From NCBI GenBank assembly GCA_951230915.1, contig OX579633.1, forward strand, positions 19,192,574 to 19,256,573: DNA of 64,000 nt. Reading direction: 5' to 3'. Source of the DNA: Antitrichia curtipendula. Taxonomy: Eukaryota; Streptophyta; Bryopsida; Hypnales; Leucodontaceae. This document shows, piece by piece, positions 32,040 to 44,364 of the stretch. Under the pieces are notes generated by a model. That model was not told the DNA's origin and did not search any database. It saw only the letters and a program-made list of their open reading frames with translations. Position 1 is the first letter of the stretch, and each line of letters starts with the position of its first letter. Made by a program: the position numbers and the translations under genes.

Positions 32040-32480
32040 TTAGGGTGAAAATCTCAAAATGCAATTAGAAAAAAGAATGGAAAAAGTCTAGGAAAAAAAT
32101 AGGGATTTAGAATAAAAAAGACTTTAAGCAAGATTTGGTAAAGTAACCAAATTAGGCAAATAATAAAATATTTAGAAAATAAATAAAATATCCTACAAAT
32201 AGAAAATGACATTAGAAACCAAAATAAATACCAAAGATAAAAAACATAAAAGTGAAAACCAAAAAAATAGAAAGTAAAAAATAAAAAATAAAAAAAAAAA
32301 TAAAAATGAAAACCAAAATACTACAAGTAGGAAAACCACAAAAAATAAAAAATATGAAAAAAGCACAAAATAAGTTAGTAAAATTAAAACTACTACCAGA
32401 ATACTAAAATAGTGTTAGAAACACTAAAACAGAGTAAAAACAATAAAATTAGGAAAAAATAGTAATTTAGGGGGTTTGCA
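32040..32480 (+). repeat. A-rich low-complexity stretch
   Basis: Strong purine asymmetry: repeated AAAATAAAAAAT and AAACCAAAAT units, few C and T on the plus strand. No gene. Confidence 0.7.
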
Positions 32481-35400
32481 CTAAATTGGCGCAATTTTCA
32501 CTAATTTGGGCGTTTCACACTAAATTAGTATTTTTATAGTAAAAGTAGTGATGGATGAACAAAATTAGGAAAGAGAATCCGTTAGGAGTGGGGGTATTAG
32601 CAAAATTAGGGTTGCAAGCTCTCGCTCTCTTTCTTCTTGCAAGTTTTGTTTGTGCATGTTTTTAACCCCAAAATGACCCTAGAAATTCCTGAGCTTCTAG
32701 AAATTTGTTCTAAATTGAATTAAAAACCAACATTTTGATAAGTTGTATCAATTTTTTTGAATTGTAACCATATAAAATCAAACTAGACATGTTAGACATC
32801 ACATTAGAAAAGAAAACACAACAATATCTCTTACGGATTGAAAGATTATAATGTTTGATCATGAGGGTGTTAAAACTGTGAAAGTGATTTGAAGTCTTTC
32901 AATCCTCTTTTCACATGTCAAATCTAAAAAGTTGGTCACCAAAAAAATATGAGGTTGAAGGGCCTAACATGCATAACTCCAATCAATTTATAACTTCTCA
33001 AAATCTACTCTACAATTTTTTTGGATGAATTTCTAATGTGATTTTTTCTCAAAGATCTAGTGTATTTGAGGCTCATTCCCAAGAGCCTTCAACACTACAA
33101 AAGTCAAGATTGCAATGGACACCCGCGCACAAAATCTTGAATAGAAAAATTATAATCAATCATTTTCAAAATCAGATTTTTGAAGCTAAAATTAAACTTC
33201 AAAAATAATTTATCAAAAATATAAATTACAAAAAATAATAGTTTGATAAGGTTTTATTTAACTTCAAAAATTGGTCAAGGACACATTCTGTCCTCATGGT
33301 CCTTTTTGGGTTAAGGGGGAGTTTGTAAAAATTGTGGTAAAAAAAATGAACATAAAATGTTAGAAAGATTAGGGCAAGGGATAGGATCAAAAGTAGGAAC
33401 AATCCGTCGAATAGATTTACTTGTTTATGAGAAAAAAATGGGTGAAAATATTAGGATTTTTAGATCAGAATATGAACTGATTAGAAACCTTAGTATGGAA
33501 TTTTAGGGTTTTGGGAGAATTACGAGGGGTTGATTGGAGCTTTCATGAGGAAAAAACAATCAAAACTAGGATTGGATTTTTGGTAGTAGGTTAGAGAATT
33601 GGTGGGAAAACTCGTGGAAGACGGAACCACCTAATCGAGCAAGGGGACGAGCTTTGGCCGATTGGGCAAAGAAGACCAACTGGAGGATCCGAGAAACCAC
33701 GGTAAGTGAAGATGAATCGACAGGCATGGGTAAAGAGAATCCATGGCTATAGTGGCGATTTCCGTGGCGAATGACAAGAACCAGCTGAGAAATTTGATAA
33801 ACCAGAAAAGTGCGGAGAATCTCCAATGGAAGCCAGCAAATGCAGACACAGAGATCAACCTGACACAAGCGACCTTGCTGGGAAAATCCCAAAATTTCAG
33901 CGAGCAAAAGGTGGGGGCCCGAGGCCCTATCATCACAGGCGCGGCAGTGCTAGAGCTGCACACATGAGGCTAACGGAGGGCATTTGACGTCTGATATGAG
34001 GGCACGGAAACCCAGGTTTGCTTAAGCCAGCCCTCACAAGCAGAGCAAATATTTTATGCGACCTGAGCCCTCACGGTGGGTTTACCGGTGGTTTTCCCCG
34101 TAGGATAACTTCACACACTCCAAAATTAGGAACTAGAGCAATCTCCTAGCAACTCCTCCTTGTCTCTCTGGTATTCTCTCCCTCTGCAAGCCCGTCTCTC
34201 TCCGTGAATCTCCGTGAAAATGTGTAGTTGAACCCTGGGCCTTCAAGTTGCTATAAATAACCGGCCAGGTGGCGTGCAGTGCGAGCCCAGTCTGACAGCC
34301 GAAGCTAACGGGGTGGAGGCCCGCCAAATTTCGTTTGACGTCGAACTCAACCCTCACCGAGTTCCATGTGCGCAGCTCTATTGTTACAGTACTAGAGCTG
34401 AGCCATTTCTTGTTACTGTGGCCACGAGTACTTTCGAATAAGCTTCAGCATCCGTCGCTTTAATTTCAGTGTTTATGAACTGGGTTCCCCTCGTGTGGTA
34501 ACTTATGTTACTGAAACTGGGCAGTGATTTCAAGGCATTGGAAGAAACAGAGGACAGCGGCAGCTGATGTCTAGTTGTCTACCATGGGAAATTGGGAATG
34601 GATTGTTTTCAAAAGCAAACTTGTAATCTCTTCCTTTGAATCTTCACAGTCTTACAAGTACCAATTGCAGTTAGTCGAGATCACAATTATATTTGTGGTT
34701 TTTGTGTGTGAGCAGGTTTATACTCCGCCTTGCACAAACATGTCATGTTCGCCCAACAGTCCCGGTGGTTGACCCCCTTTGACAGCTGATGAAATGGTCA
34801 TATGAATTTCTATAAAATGTCGTGTTTCGGAGCGCCATGATGTGATGTTCAACGGTCCAGAGATCTGAACACTAGGACAAGTATAAACTAGCACTGGTGT
34901 AGATTTGACGTTTGAGTCAGGTGACTGGTAAGTTTCATTTTTATCTAACAAAATCTTATATACCTTGGTGCATAGAGGAATCCAAAAATGTAGCTTTTCT
35001 TAACAACTGAATATTTGTCAACTAAACAAGCAATTAGAGAATTATTAACTGAACAACTCAAATCAACACCTTTTCTATGATTAAATATAGAAGCCTACAC
35101 ATGCATTCATTGACATGAAGTGCAAACTCATATTCTCAATACATTGTTAGACTTTTCTTGAGTAGGATTCTATGTATTGGGAAGAAATCCCTAAAGCAAA
35201 TTCAAAACTAAAAAAATTTGCCAAAATTACAATCACCTCTTTCGCTATCTTACCAAGGATTGTAACCCTTTACCTCCAGGCAATTAGGCACTGCACAATA
35301 CAATACAAATGAAAAATTATAAAATTAAGTTATAAATTACAACATTATGGTTGTAGGTTACAAGGCTTGAAGTAGCAGTCAACTTCCAACTTAACTACAA

Positions 35401-35745
35401 GGATTGTTTAGAAATGATCTATATCTTAAAAAACAAAATACCTACAAGTGCAGATATTCATGTTGTTAATGAAACCAACCACCAAAACATACAAATCCAC
35501 CATATGATCACTTGAACATGATCAACATGCAACCTATAGGTTTATTTTATAGCATTTACAAATTGCACATTTAACTTAAACACTAATTATATTGACATTA
35601 CAACACCTCTATACTTCACCACACTTGTCAACTATTTAAGGCACATTTCTTTTAAACATGCAACTAACAAACATTTAATATCTATCAAGTTCAAACAATT
35701 ACAAAACATTGATTTCAACTTCATTAACATTACAATACTAAACAT
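32481..35745. other. Intergenic region downstream of the TIR-NB-LRR gene
   Basis: No supported gene. The part from about 33,560 to 34,780 is more GC-rich than its surroundings and holds a TATA-like CTATAAATAA at about 34,250. The open frames there (up to 113 codons) overlap on both strands and match nothing I recognise. It may be a non-coding transcript or transposon relic. Confidence 0.4.
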
Positions 35746-38700
35746 TTATATCAAATAGCTACACTTCAGCCATGTGCATACCTCATGGTTGTGTCTGTGT
35801 TCTGCAGAATGGATTCCTTGAAAACGTTTCAGCAAACCTCTAGGATCCTTCATGTCATTACACCCAGAAACACAAATGCGTCGTAAACTAGGCAACAGGT
35901 CTAAGTCTGGCACCTCGCGAAGCCCCCGACCGCACTCCAAGTTGAGTTCATTCAAGCATAATAATTGATCCAAACCTTTTAGCTCCCAAATACACTTGGG
36001 TAAATAGGGTAAAGATAAGACAGATAAGGAAGTCAAGTGTCCAAGTATACTCACATCAAGCACACCAGAACCTCCTGTACTTGGTACAGCCCATCCTCGC
36101 CTAGTTCCCATAATTTCAAGGTATTTTATACGCTTGAGTTTCATACGACCCTCCAATATTTCATCAAAAACTGATAATGGAAATGGACTATAAGAATAAA
36201 AGAGACTCAATGCCTCTAGCTCCTCTAGGTTCTCAAATAATGAGATCTCACTGTTGGTGAAATTAGAACGCTCGAGTTCAGCTTCATCAATATAGAGAGA
36301 CTTGAGATTCCAACAATGTCTCAAAAATGGTATGCGCTTCACACCACAGAGGTACACCACAACCTTTTGAAGTTTTGGCAGGCACCCACCATTACGGTTC
36401 TTCCGTTCGTAGCAACAAAGGTCACTTCTTGAGTCATTACAACTACACACAATCTCCTCCACATTTTTACAGTTGACCATGACCAACACGTGTAGATTCT
36501 TGAGATTTCTCAAATCCAAGCTCTGCCCCACTGAAGCATCACAGAGATACAAATGAAGGTATACCAAACTCCGACATTCCCAAAATTGCTCAGGAGCACG
36601 GCCAATCCAAGACTTGTCTGAGAACAAAAATAGTCTCTTCAACGTAGCATAGTTTCCATTCGAATCCTCCTGACCCACCCACCACTCCCATTCCTTGCTG
36701 CCTTCCTCCTTGATTAACGAATGGGCAAACTCAATATATAGGTCATGCAATCTGAAAATTGGACCCGACTCGTAGATCAAAGACTTTCGCTGCAACTCCT
36801 TCACCTGCAGCTCAAGCATCACAAAACATCAAAATCTAAAAGCATCCTTGCAACTGCTAGCATTTCTAAAACATGATTCAAATGACAAATATACACATAA
36901 TAAGCTTCAGTTCACCATATTCTCAAATCATATCTCTAAACAACTAATATCCGAGAACATCAGAACAACATTCCCACCTTCATCTTCACATCAAATGGAG
37001 ATACTCCATGCACTGAAGCCAAAACCCCGTATCCAGTTTCCCAAAACTTTTCACAAACACGAATTAATGACCCGTATCTGCGAGATCTTTCCCCAAACAA
37101 AAATACCAAGTCCAAGAAAAACAACTTCTGTTCAGTGGACAAAGTTCTATAGGTAAGACCAAGAATGTCATTCACATGTTTTGATTCTCTACATCCTTGT
37201 ACTTTCTTCTCAACCATCAAAGCTTCTTCCCAATTCATAATATTGTCTTTGTCAACATCTTGAAAGTACGACCCCATTGCTCGCAACACCAATGGATGAT
37301 ATTGTTGCATAGCATAACCATCATCTGCAAATAGACATTCCTGAACACATGCTTGCACAATCTTAACTTCTGCAGGCTGAAGTGGGGATAACAATCTTCT
37401 CGGTGCGGCTATTGAAAGAAACAACTCCTCAGCTTCACGCTCTTCCAACCTTGGGATGGGCTTACAGCACTTGGACTCATCAAGTACACAGTCCAAAATC
37501 AAACGACTCCTTGATGTGACCATCACCTTGCTACCACGTGCAAGTCTTGCACTTATATATGCTTGTGCTTCTTCTCGAGAGCTTTGAGAATCGCCAACAT
37601 TATCCACTGCAAGGAACACTCGTGGTTGGTCCCTCAATCCACCTTGTAAGACCTTCAATCCCTATACCACAAATTCATCAAGTTCAAATAACAAATTAGC
37701 TCTACCAACAAGCTTCTCTACCAAAACTATGTTCAATATCAAAAATAGAATCACGAAGTTGTTCATCAGAACGATGAAGATTTGAATGGTGTAAAAGCAA
37801 GAACTCTAATTGTTGAATCTTAGCCAATCTACCACACCTCCTACCTGAGATTCCGAAGTGATGGTGTCTACAATCCGATTCTCAAGTCCAGCCAATTTCT
37901 GTATCACAAATTTCAACCTTTCAATCCGCTCCTCCTTCGATGCTTCACCTTGTAACTCCACATGACAAACCTTACCACCGAATTCTGCTTGATAATATCC
38001 ACACATTGCCTCACATAGAGTGCTTTTCCCCACACCGCCCATGCCAAATAATCCCAGATATGAACATCCTTCTTTGCACATACCTCCCATGGACATCCCC
38101 TCCTCAAACATTGCCGATGTCATCTACACAACACCAACATTCAAAAAGCTCACAAGCTTTACAACACATCTCTTTACAATTTCAAACTCTAAATTATTCT
38201 ACCAACATCCATCATACTACTAAGACTCTCCAACTTTTAGGACTAGTAACACTTTTAGCGTACCTCACACATGCGTTGATATCCTCGTATACGATCAACG
38301 TTATACTTCAACGTGGGAGGCACAATTTTACAAATCTCATCCACCACCTCCTTGATATATTTTCCTTCCGAAGTTCCACTCTTCCCAAATTCCATACCAT
38401 TGAACGGCCGCAACCCTCTCACAGCTTCACTCAGCAACTTGGAATACTTCTCTGCCTCAATCTCACCCTCCACAAGCTGCTCCGTCAAAGCCTTTGTTCT
38501 CTCTATCTCAACATTCTTTGCTTTCATCAACACTTCCACAGCCTTGCTCCACACTTCAATCTCCTTTCCCTGAATTTTGCCCTCTTCAACCATTTTCGTC
38601 CAGGAAACAGCCCAGTTTGTTGCTACGAGGTCACTGGGCAAGAGCTTGTAGAAAAGGGGGAACAACTTTAAATTGGGATTGTTCGTCTCTTTGGCCTTCA

Positions 38701-39221
38701 CGAAGGCAGCCAACTCTAGCATGGGCCATTTCGAAGTCAAGAAGCTCTTTGACAGCACAACCACTGCCAATAAGCATTGTTCTGCGGCTTGGAAAATCAA
38801 AGAAGTAAACCTCTCTCCTTTTGGCAAACTGTTTGAGTCTTGATCAAAGAAGGGAGAATGGTTTACACGTTTCAATTCCTCGTAAAGACGCTCCACAAAA
38901 GGCTTGTCATCTCCACTATGACTAAGAAATATGGTGTGCTTGGGAAGGAGCTCCGGAAGGCATCTGCATGCATTAGAGCAGAACACAGAGAATGTTCAAA
39001 GACAATCAATTCAGAACCGTAGAGCAGGGAGTGACTTGTGCTATATTTGGGCCCTTCAAAAGCAGAGAGACGTAGGGGCATATTGGATGCATTAGTAGTG
39101 CAATAAGGAGCAACTGCATTGCAAAGCTTCACTTAATCTTTGTATGAATAACAACATACCGCCGGACTGCTGGTGGTGGCTCCAATTCATGCTCTGCCAT
39201 GACGCCCTTCCAAATATCCAT
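35746..39221 (-). CDS. TIR-NB-LRR (TNL) immune receptor, complete
   Basis: Intracellular sensor of pathogen effectors that signals through TIR NADase activity after nucleotide-driven oligomerisation (family knowledge). Five exons: 39,160-39,221, 38,264-38,963, 37,845-38,123, 36,978-37,661 and 35,746-36,804; all GT-AG, in phase, about 927 residues. TIR domain from residue 30 (HTIFLSHSGDD) with SKWPMLELAAF, where E104 matches the catalytic glutamate position. NB-ARC: P-loop GMGGVGKST (281-289), kinase-2 VFLAVDN (362-368), RNBS-B GSKVMVTSRSR (390-400), and a GLPLA-like HPLVLRAMGSY. RLHD (593-596) replaces the usual MHD. The C-terminal exon carries irregular leucine-rich repeats (NLKNLHVLVM, LTSLSVLSLPYL, LNELNLECG). 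The start is the first ATG (MDIWKG); a second in-frame ATG (MAEHEL) is 7 codons on. The five-exon split agrees with domain borders. It appears functional. Confidence 0.93.
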
Positions 39222-41998
39222 CGACACTAAACTTCGTTCATGTGCACACTTCCTGACCTTGACACTCGAAGATTGATTGAGGTACCATTATTATCTGCAA
39301 TCCAAGAACTGTTGTGACATGAGGAGGAGCCGAGGGCTTTGAGTTTTAGAGAGAAACGATCACAGGACTAGGCTGGCTATGTTACTTCAATGTGCCATCC
39401 AATGTTATCTAAAACAAGGAGAGTGTTATCCTCATGTTGTGTCGCAGAAGAAAATCGAGGGGAAGAGCACTTGGGCACTACATTGGCAGCACTACCCAGC
39501 ATGCAAATAAATGAGAACTCATGAAATATTATTCAGATGATTGATGATTGATGTGTTCAATCCCTATTTGTAAGTTGTTTCACCTGGAAATTTCTAACTA
39601 TATTTATCAGATACAAAGCTACTTGGCTGCATGCCGAATGACTTAGTCCAGAGCTCGACAATACAAGCAGAGTGCCATTGAGCAGTGAACAGAAGAAGGA
39701 TCTCCAAATTCGACAAAGTTTCTAATTTCACTTACAGGTCTTGCTAGATCTTCATCTTGAGTACGTCAGAAGCACCACTGTGTTGATACTGGAAATCGAC
39801 ATCGCTGAGGAGAGTCCACCGGCAAGAGGAGCTCTAATCGGGACATTTGGTTCAGCTTTGAAGAGATACAGCTTTACGAAAAAGAAGAGGAAACCACACA
39901 ACGGATAACTAGGTCAGAAATCTTCACTTCTAGCTACTTCCTATCTCAGTCTCTTTGCAGTACAAGGATTCCGCTTCACATCTTACATCTAAAGCTTCCG
40001 AGTGCACATGCTTCCTCCCAAAACTTAAGTTCCCAAGGTACACTAGGATCTTCTGGCTTTCAGTTGTATTACTGTTAAATTCCCTCCCAGCACCGCCACA
40101 CAAAAGCAATAGTATGTTCAGATGGTTCACCCTCTTCCCCCTATTTCACTCAACAGTTGGCTACATAGAGCAAACTACTTCAGATCAGAAATGACTACAA
40201 CACGCTCCGCAAACATGCAGATCTAATACACGTGTTACAAAACAGCACCACTTGCATTCAAAGTCTGGAGTTCAAAATAATCCACGTAAGAAGTTCATCA
40301 ATTTGAATTTTCATAATGCGTTTAGGAGCTATAATGCGTTTTTCATAGGAGAGAATAGAGACCTAAATGAAGCGCTACTTACCCAGGTCGCTGAATTCGT
40401 GAGAGAAACGCACCAATCGGTCATGTCGGCATTGCTACCCTTGAAAACCCCGCAAAGTTGAATCTGGCTCGGACTAGATCCCCACTTGTCACCAAAGAGC
40501 ACAGATCAGAGGCCGGCACATGCAGCCTAAACAGATTCGAAAATGGCAGCAACGAAACAAGTGCACCACTGGATTGGAGGACTGCACTGCACGTCAAAAC
40601 CCCTGCGCTCTGCTCTGCCTTCCGAACTCTGCTGCAGAAGATGGGAAAGATTCGGATTGGTTTTATTGAGAGCTTCTGTTGACGAAACAGTAAACGCATC
40701 CAAAACAGTGACAAATCAGTGTTCACCGTCTTGTTAGGGCCAACTTGAGATCTGTTGCCATCCGTGAGGTAAGTTAGTCTTCGAGGAGTTTGGTGTGTCT
40801 CTTCACGCTACAACAGAGTTTAATGTGGTACGTCTATACTACGTCTGTGCTACACGTACACTACTAAGTAGACTGAAATCATCCTAATGTAACTTCCAAA
40901 ACCTAGAAGTATAAACAGCTGGTTGCCAATCTCAAAGCACGTTTATTTGTGCTAGCTTCTCGAATAATGTTCCATTCAGAGCTCCAAAATACTGTTCCCA
41001 CAAGCTGGGTTGAAAAAGCACCTGCAATACAGTGGTCTTCCATCCTGCTAATCTCAATAGAAAACACATGTATGCAAAGCTTGATCACACTGCTAAAATC
41101 TTGTAAGTATCAAAAACCCAAACGACAATTTTAAATGATGTAAAATGCCCGTGTTTGGATGGCTCCTACGTCCACCGTAAGTTCTATGACAGGATCAACA
41201 TAACGAACATAACAGTAAGAGAGGGCCAAAGTCATAAATGCAATAAACTCCAAATCAGGTTTGATTTATTGCAACGAAAACACACAAAGCAAGCTTACCA
41301 TAGCGCACAAGCCCCGGAATGCAGCGCCCTTCTCGAGGCCATTTCGTATCCTGCAGCAGTAGACTGTTAAGAACTGAATTAGCAGAATGAGAACAAATCT
41401 TCAGCACTATCATACAAATACGATAACTGCAAAAAACTTGTCAGAAGCCACGGAAAAGTCAGTCTGCACAAACAAGTAAACGTATCCATAAAAGGTAATT
41501 TCAAGGAGCAGACGATGAACTCCTTTTCATAATCTACACCAGTCCTCTGAGGATCCATCAGCACGCGCGTGAAAGTACAAACATAAACTCTTGAGTACAT
41601 CCTTAAGAAACTCAAAATTAAGAAACATGAACATGGACATGGCCAATCAGGTCAATCACAGCCGTACTACTTTAATGAACATCAATAAAAAGATTCTGCC
41701 TCCTTTGGACTCCTTAGACAATGTACATTTTCAGTAGAACATGCACCCTAAGCTGGCCAGATCGTAACAAGAGAGATTTATTCAGCTCCCGATTCTTTCT
41801 CTGAGCGTTAATTTCAAGAAGAGACAAGTCGTGACAACTTAACAAAACAAAAAATCATCCTCCTCATGAAGACAAGGCCCTTATATCACATCAGAAAAGA
41901 CTTGACCAAGCTTAGTGAGGTACAGTCCTTACTTTCAATTTCCCTTCGTGATACAGAAAAGTTATGTCCACAAAAAACGAAACCACCAGATAGGGCTT
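39222..41998. other. Upstream region of the TIR-NB-LRR gene, no gene recognised
   Basis: Base composition is more even than in the AT-rich stretches. Open frames of 60-101 codons occur on both strands and overlap one another, without recognisable domains. It probably contains the TNL promoter and possibly transcribed non-coding sequence. Confidence 0.4.
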
Positions 41999-42385
41999 TT
42001 ACTCTTCTTGATTGCGAAGTTCCTCAAATTCTCGATCCAGCTCGATGTCTACATTCCCTAACTTCACCACACACATGCCAACACCAGCATTCAATCTACC
42101 ACGAGATGATTCAAACACTTCGTCTGATATATTTTGACGTTCGCGATACAAATGGTTGAATGACCACAATTCAAACACAATATTCGCAGAACAAACAGAA
42201 AAGCTCTTGTATGATACCAAATGGAGGTCGTCGTCGTCATCTTCGTCATCGCTGTTGTCATCATCGGTAACAGCTCCCCTCATCTGCAGCGTCTTCTCAT
42301 CTGTGCTTTCGAAGACAGAAAGAAGGTAAGGCGCTCTAATTCCAACACTGACCCTAATTGCGCCGTATGTACCGCGAGAGTACAT
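41999..42385 (-). CDS. Possible small acidic protein or terminal exon, unknown function
   Basis: A 128-codon frame from ATG at 42,385 to a TAA. It has an aspartate-rich tract (DDDNSDDEDDDDD) in the middle and a charged C-terminus (LDREFEELRNQEE). The bases just before the ATG (CATCCTCAG) could be a splice acceptor, so this may be the last exon of a longer gene. I recognise no family. The acid tract and non-repetitive flanks make it more gene-like than neighbouring frames, but there is no independent support. Confidence 0.35.
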   Translation of the reverse strand: MYSRGTYGAIRVSVGIRAPYLLSVFESTDEKTLQMRGAVTDDDNSDDEDDDDDLHLVSYKSFSVCSANIVFELWSFNHLYRERQNISDEVFESSRGRLNAGVGMCVVKLGNVDIELDREFEELRNQEE

Positions 42386-42497
42386 CTGAGGATGTCGAGC
42401 ATCCGTTCATGCACAATCTTCTTTTTTTATTGCATTGAACACACCTGTTCTCCCCATGCACAAACTTTTGGGTGGGCAAGAGTAAAGTGCGTATAAG

Positions 42498-42907
42498 ATA
42501 GGAGGCTCTGAAATCGCTCGGGCATTAAGAACCGCCCCTATAAATGGTTCTTGAATGGAACGAGGTGATCTTGAAATGGAACGAAGTGATCCTTAAGTTG
42601 ACCGCTATAGTGCTATGAATGAATTAGAAAAAAAGGGGTCCCAGCCAATCATCGGCTTTGCTTTTTCCCATCTTGCAAGTGAGCAGTTTATGGAAGACCT
42701 AGGGTCACAAATAGAGACCTACAATACATCTCCTTTGAAAATTCATAACTAATTCAATATTGCTCAAAAAAATATGAAACCACTTGTGTTAGATTCCTCA
42801 TCTATTTTTCTATCTCTGAAAAATGAATTAAAAATACTACCAACCAAGGAAGCATATGAAAAAGGCAGATCAGCCCTTAGATGGGCGATTCAAGAGCCTC
42901 CTACCTT
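42498..42907. mobile_element. MITE family A, copy 2
   Basis: Inverted ends TAGGAGGCTCTGAAATCGC and GCGATTCAAGAGCCTCCTA; about 410 bp. It shares AAAATATGAAACCACTTGTG and AGACCTAGGGTCACAAATAG with the copy at 53,729-54,139. Confidence 0.8.
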
Positions 42908-43342
42908 AAGCAGGCCTCAAATCGCCACTGTTCTAACTCTGCCACTTTCAAGATGGCCCCTAAACCATAACATTTAGTGTGCTTCACTGACACATGTGAA
43001 AGAAAAGTTCTTGTGTGGCAATAAAGTGATTGGCACAAACTTTTGGAGATACATGACGCTTTTACTATCCACCTAGTGGTGGTTTTGAGCTTTTTGACCA
43101 GCACACTTCAAAAATTCACTAATAATACAAATTTTGTCAAAAAAAAGTATGATTTCACTTGCATGCTTCTACATTTAGATTTGCCCATGTATGAATTTTT
43201 TTGGTCAGTGTCTGACAGCCCCGAGTAGGTCAGATCTGCCATTGTGGCGGTTTAAGGACTGGTTACGTTAGCTAAGAACCCACCTTGCTTGGGAGAAATA
43301 ATGAAATGTGACCCAACAAATTTGGCTTGTGATATGTCTTAG

Positions 43343-43541
43343 TAAGGTAGTGTGCTCTAAAAGCGCCCATCTTCTTGAAACCGCCCCTATTTTTAGGTGA
43401 AGAATGGAGATGGGGTGATCCTAAAATGGACCAGTTTAGCAATTGAATGCATTGAGGAAAAATTGTTTTTCTATTGCAAGAGCCAATCATTGTCTTTGAT
43501 TTCTGTACATCTCTTTATAAGTTGGAAGTGGACAGATTAGC
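43343..43541. mobile_element. MITE family A, truncated copy
   Basis: The first about 198 bp is nearly identical to the copy at 14,030, from AAGGTAGTGTGCTCTAAAAG to GTGGACAGATT. It then switches abruptly to family C sequence, and the right end is missing. Confidence 0.85.
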
Positions 43542-44364
43542 TTTCCAAAAATGTAATTTTTATTTCAATCGATGCTGGAGCAAAAGTTATGGCACAAAAA
43601 CCTCAAATTTTAGTTTGGTGGGCAGAAAAAATCTTCAAAAAAACATTAAATTTAAAATTTAAAAAATTTATTTCATATAGATTTTATTTTTATTTACATG
43701 GGAAGCTTTGATTCATTCCATTTGGATTTTTTATGCAAAAATTATGGTCAATCTTATTTTTGGGGCAATTAGAGTATATTTTTGAAAAAATAACTTGTAG
43801 GATTCATTTCTGGACTCAATTTTAACAATTTCAAAAAAAATTAAAGTTTCACAAGGTCAAGATTTCTTGCTAGAACAATCTCACCGTTGAGATTAGTATA
43901 TTTTAATTCTATCTTAGAACTATTTATGATTTAATTATTCCTTCAATCTTGAACCTACTTCTACTTAACAATTTTTTAATGAGTGAAAACTAAGTGTTTC
44001 TTCTTTAAAAAAAAAATCCTAGATTCTCAATTCAATTCTTTATTATATAAAATTAGAAATTCAAAATCATTAGAGCAAAAATTTTAAGTTAAAAAGGTTC
44101 AAAGCCAAAAAATGTAGTTGAGCAAGGTACAAAAAAATTAGATTCCTTCACTTTAAATGCAAATATCTTGCAATCTACATGGTCAAAATTTCTGAAATTT
44201 CTTCCACAAATTCTTACACTAGTCTAGTACAAGATCCTATGGTAAAATATGAAAAAAAAAACAAAAAAAAAACATTAAATTTTATTTTTTGCTCTTTACT
44301 CTAGAAATGGCAGTTTTGAGTGGTTTTTGATGGAAAAATGGCCTTGGGACTTTAGGGGTTAAAG
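43542..44364. mobile_element. Family C element, left-truncated
   Basis: Matches the interior and right end of the copy at 56,148-57,056. Shared landmarks are ATAACTTGTAGGATTCA, GAACAATCTCACCGTTGAGA and CTACTTCTACTTAACAATTT, and the end is TTTAGGGGTTAA. Its left end abuts the truncated family A copy. Confidence 0.75.

Noticed and set aside
33340..34400. Possible LTR retrotransposon
   Set aside because: No paired long terminal repeats, primer site, or gag/pol motifs could be found; only a composition shift.
37940..38671. 243-codon plus-strand frame
   Set aside because: Antisense to TIR-NB-LRR exons 2 and 3 and composed of low-complexity HTSL-rich sequence; the minus strand encodes clear TIR and P-loop motifs.
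40421..40726. 101-codon minus-strand frame upstream of the TNL
   Set aside because: Overlaps plus-strand frames, no family resemblance and no in-phase splice to the TNL first exon.
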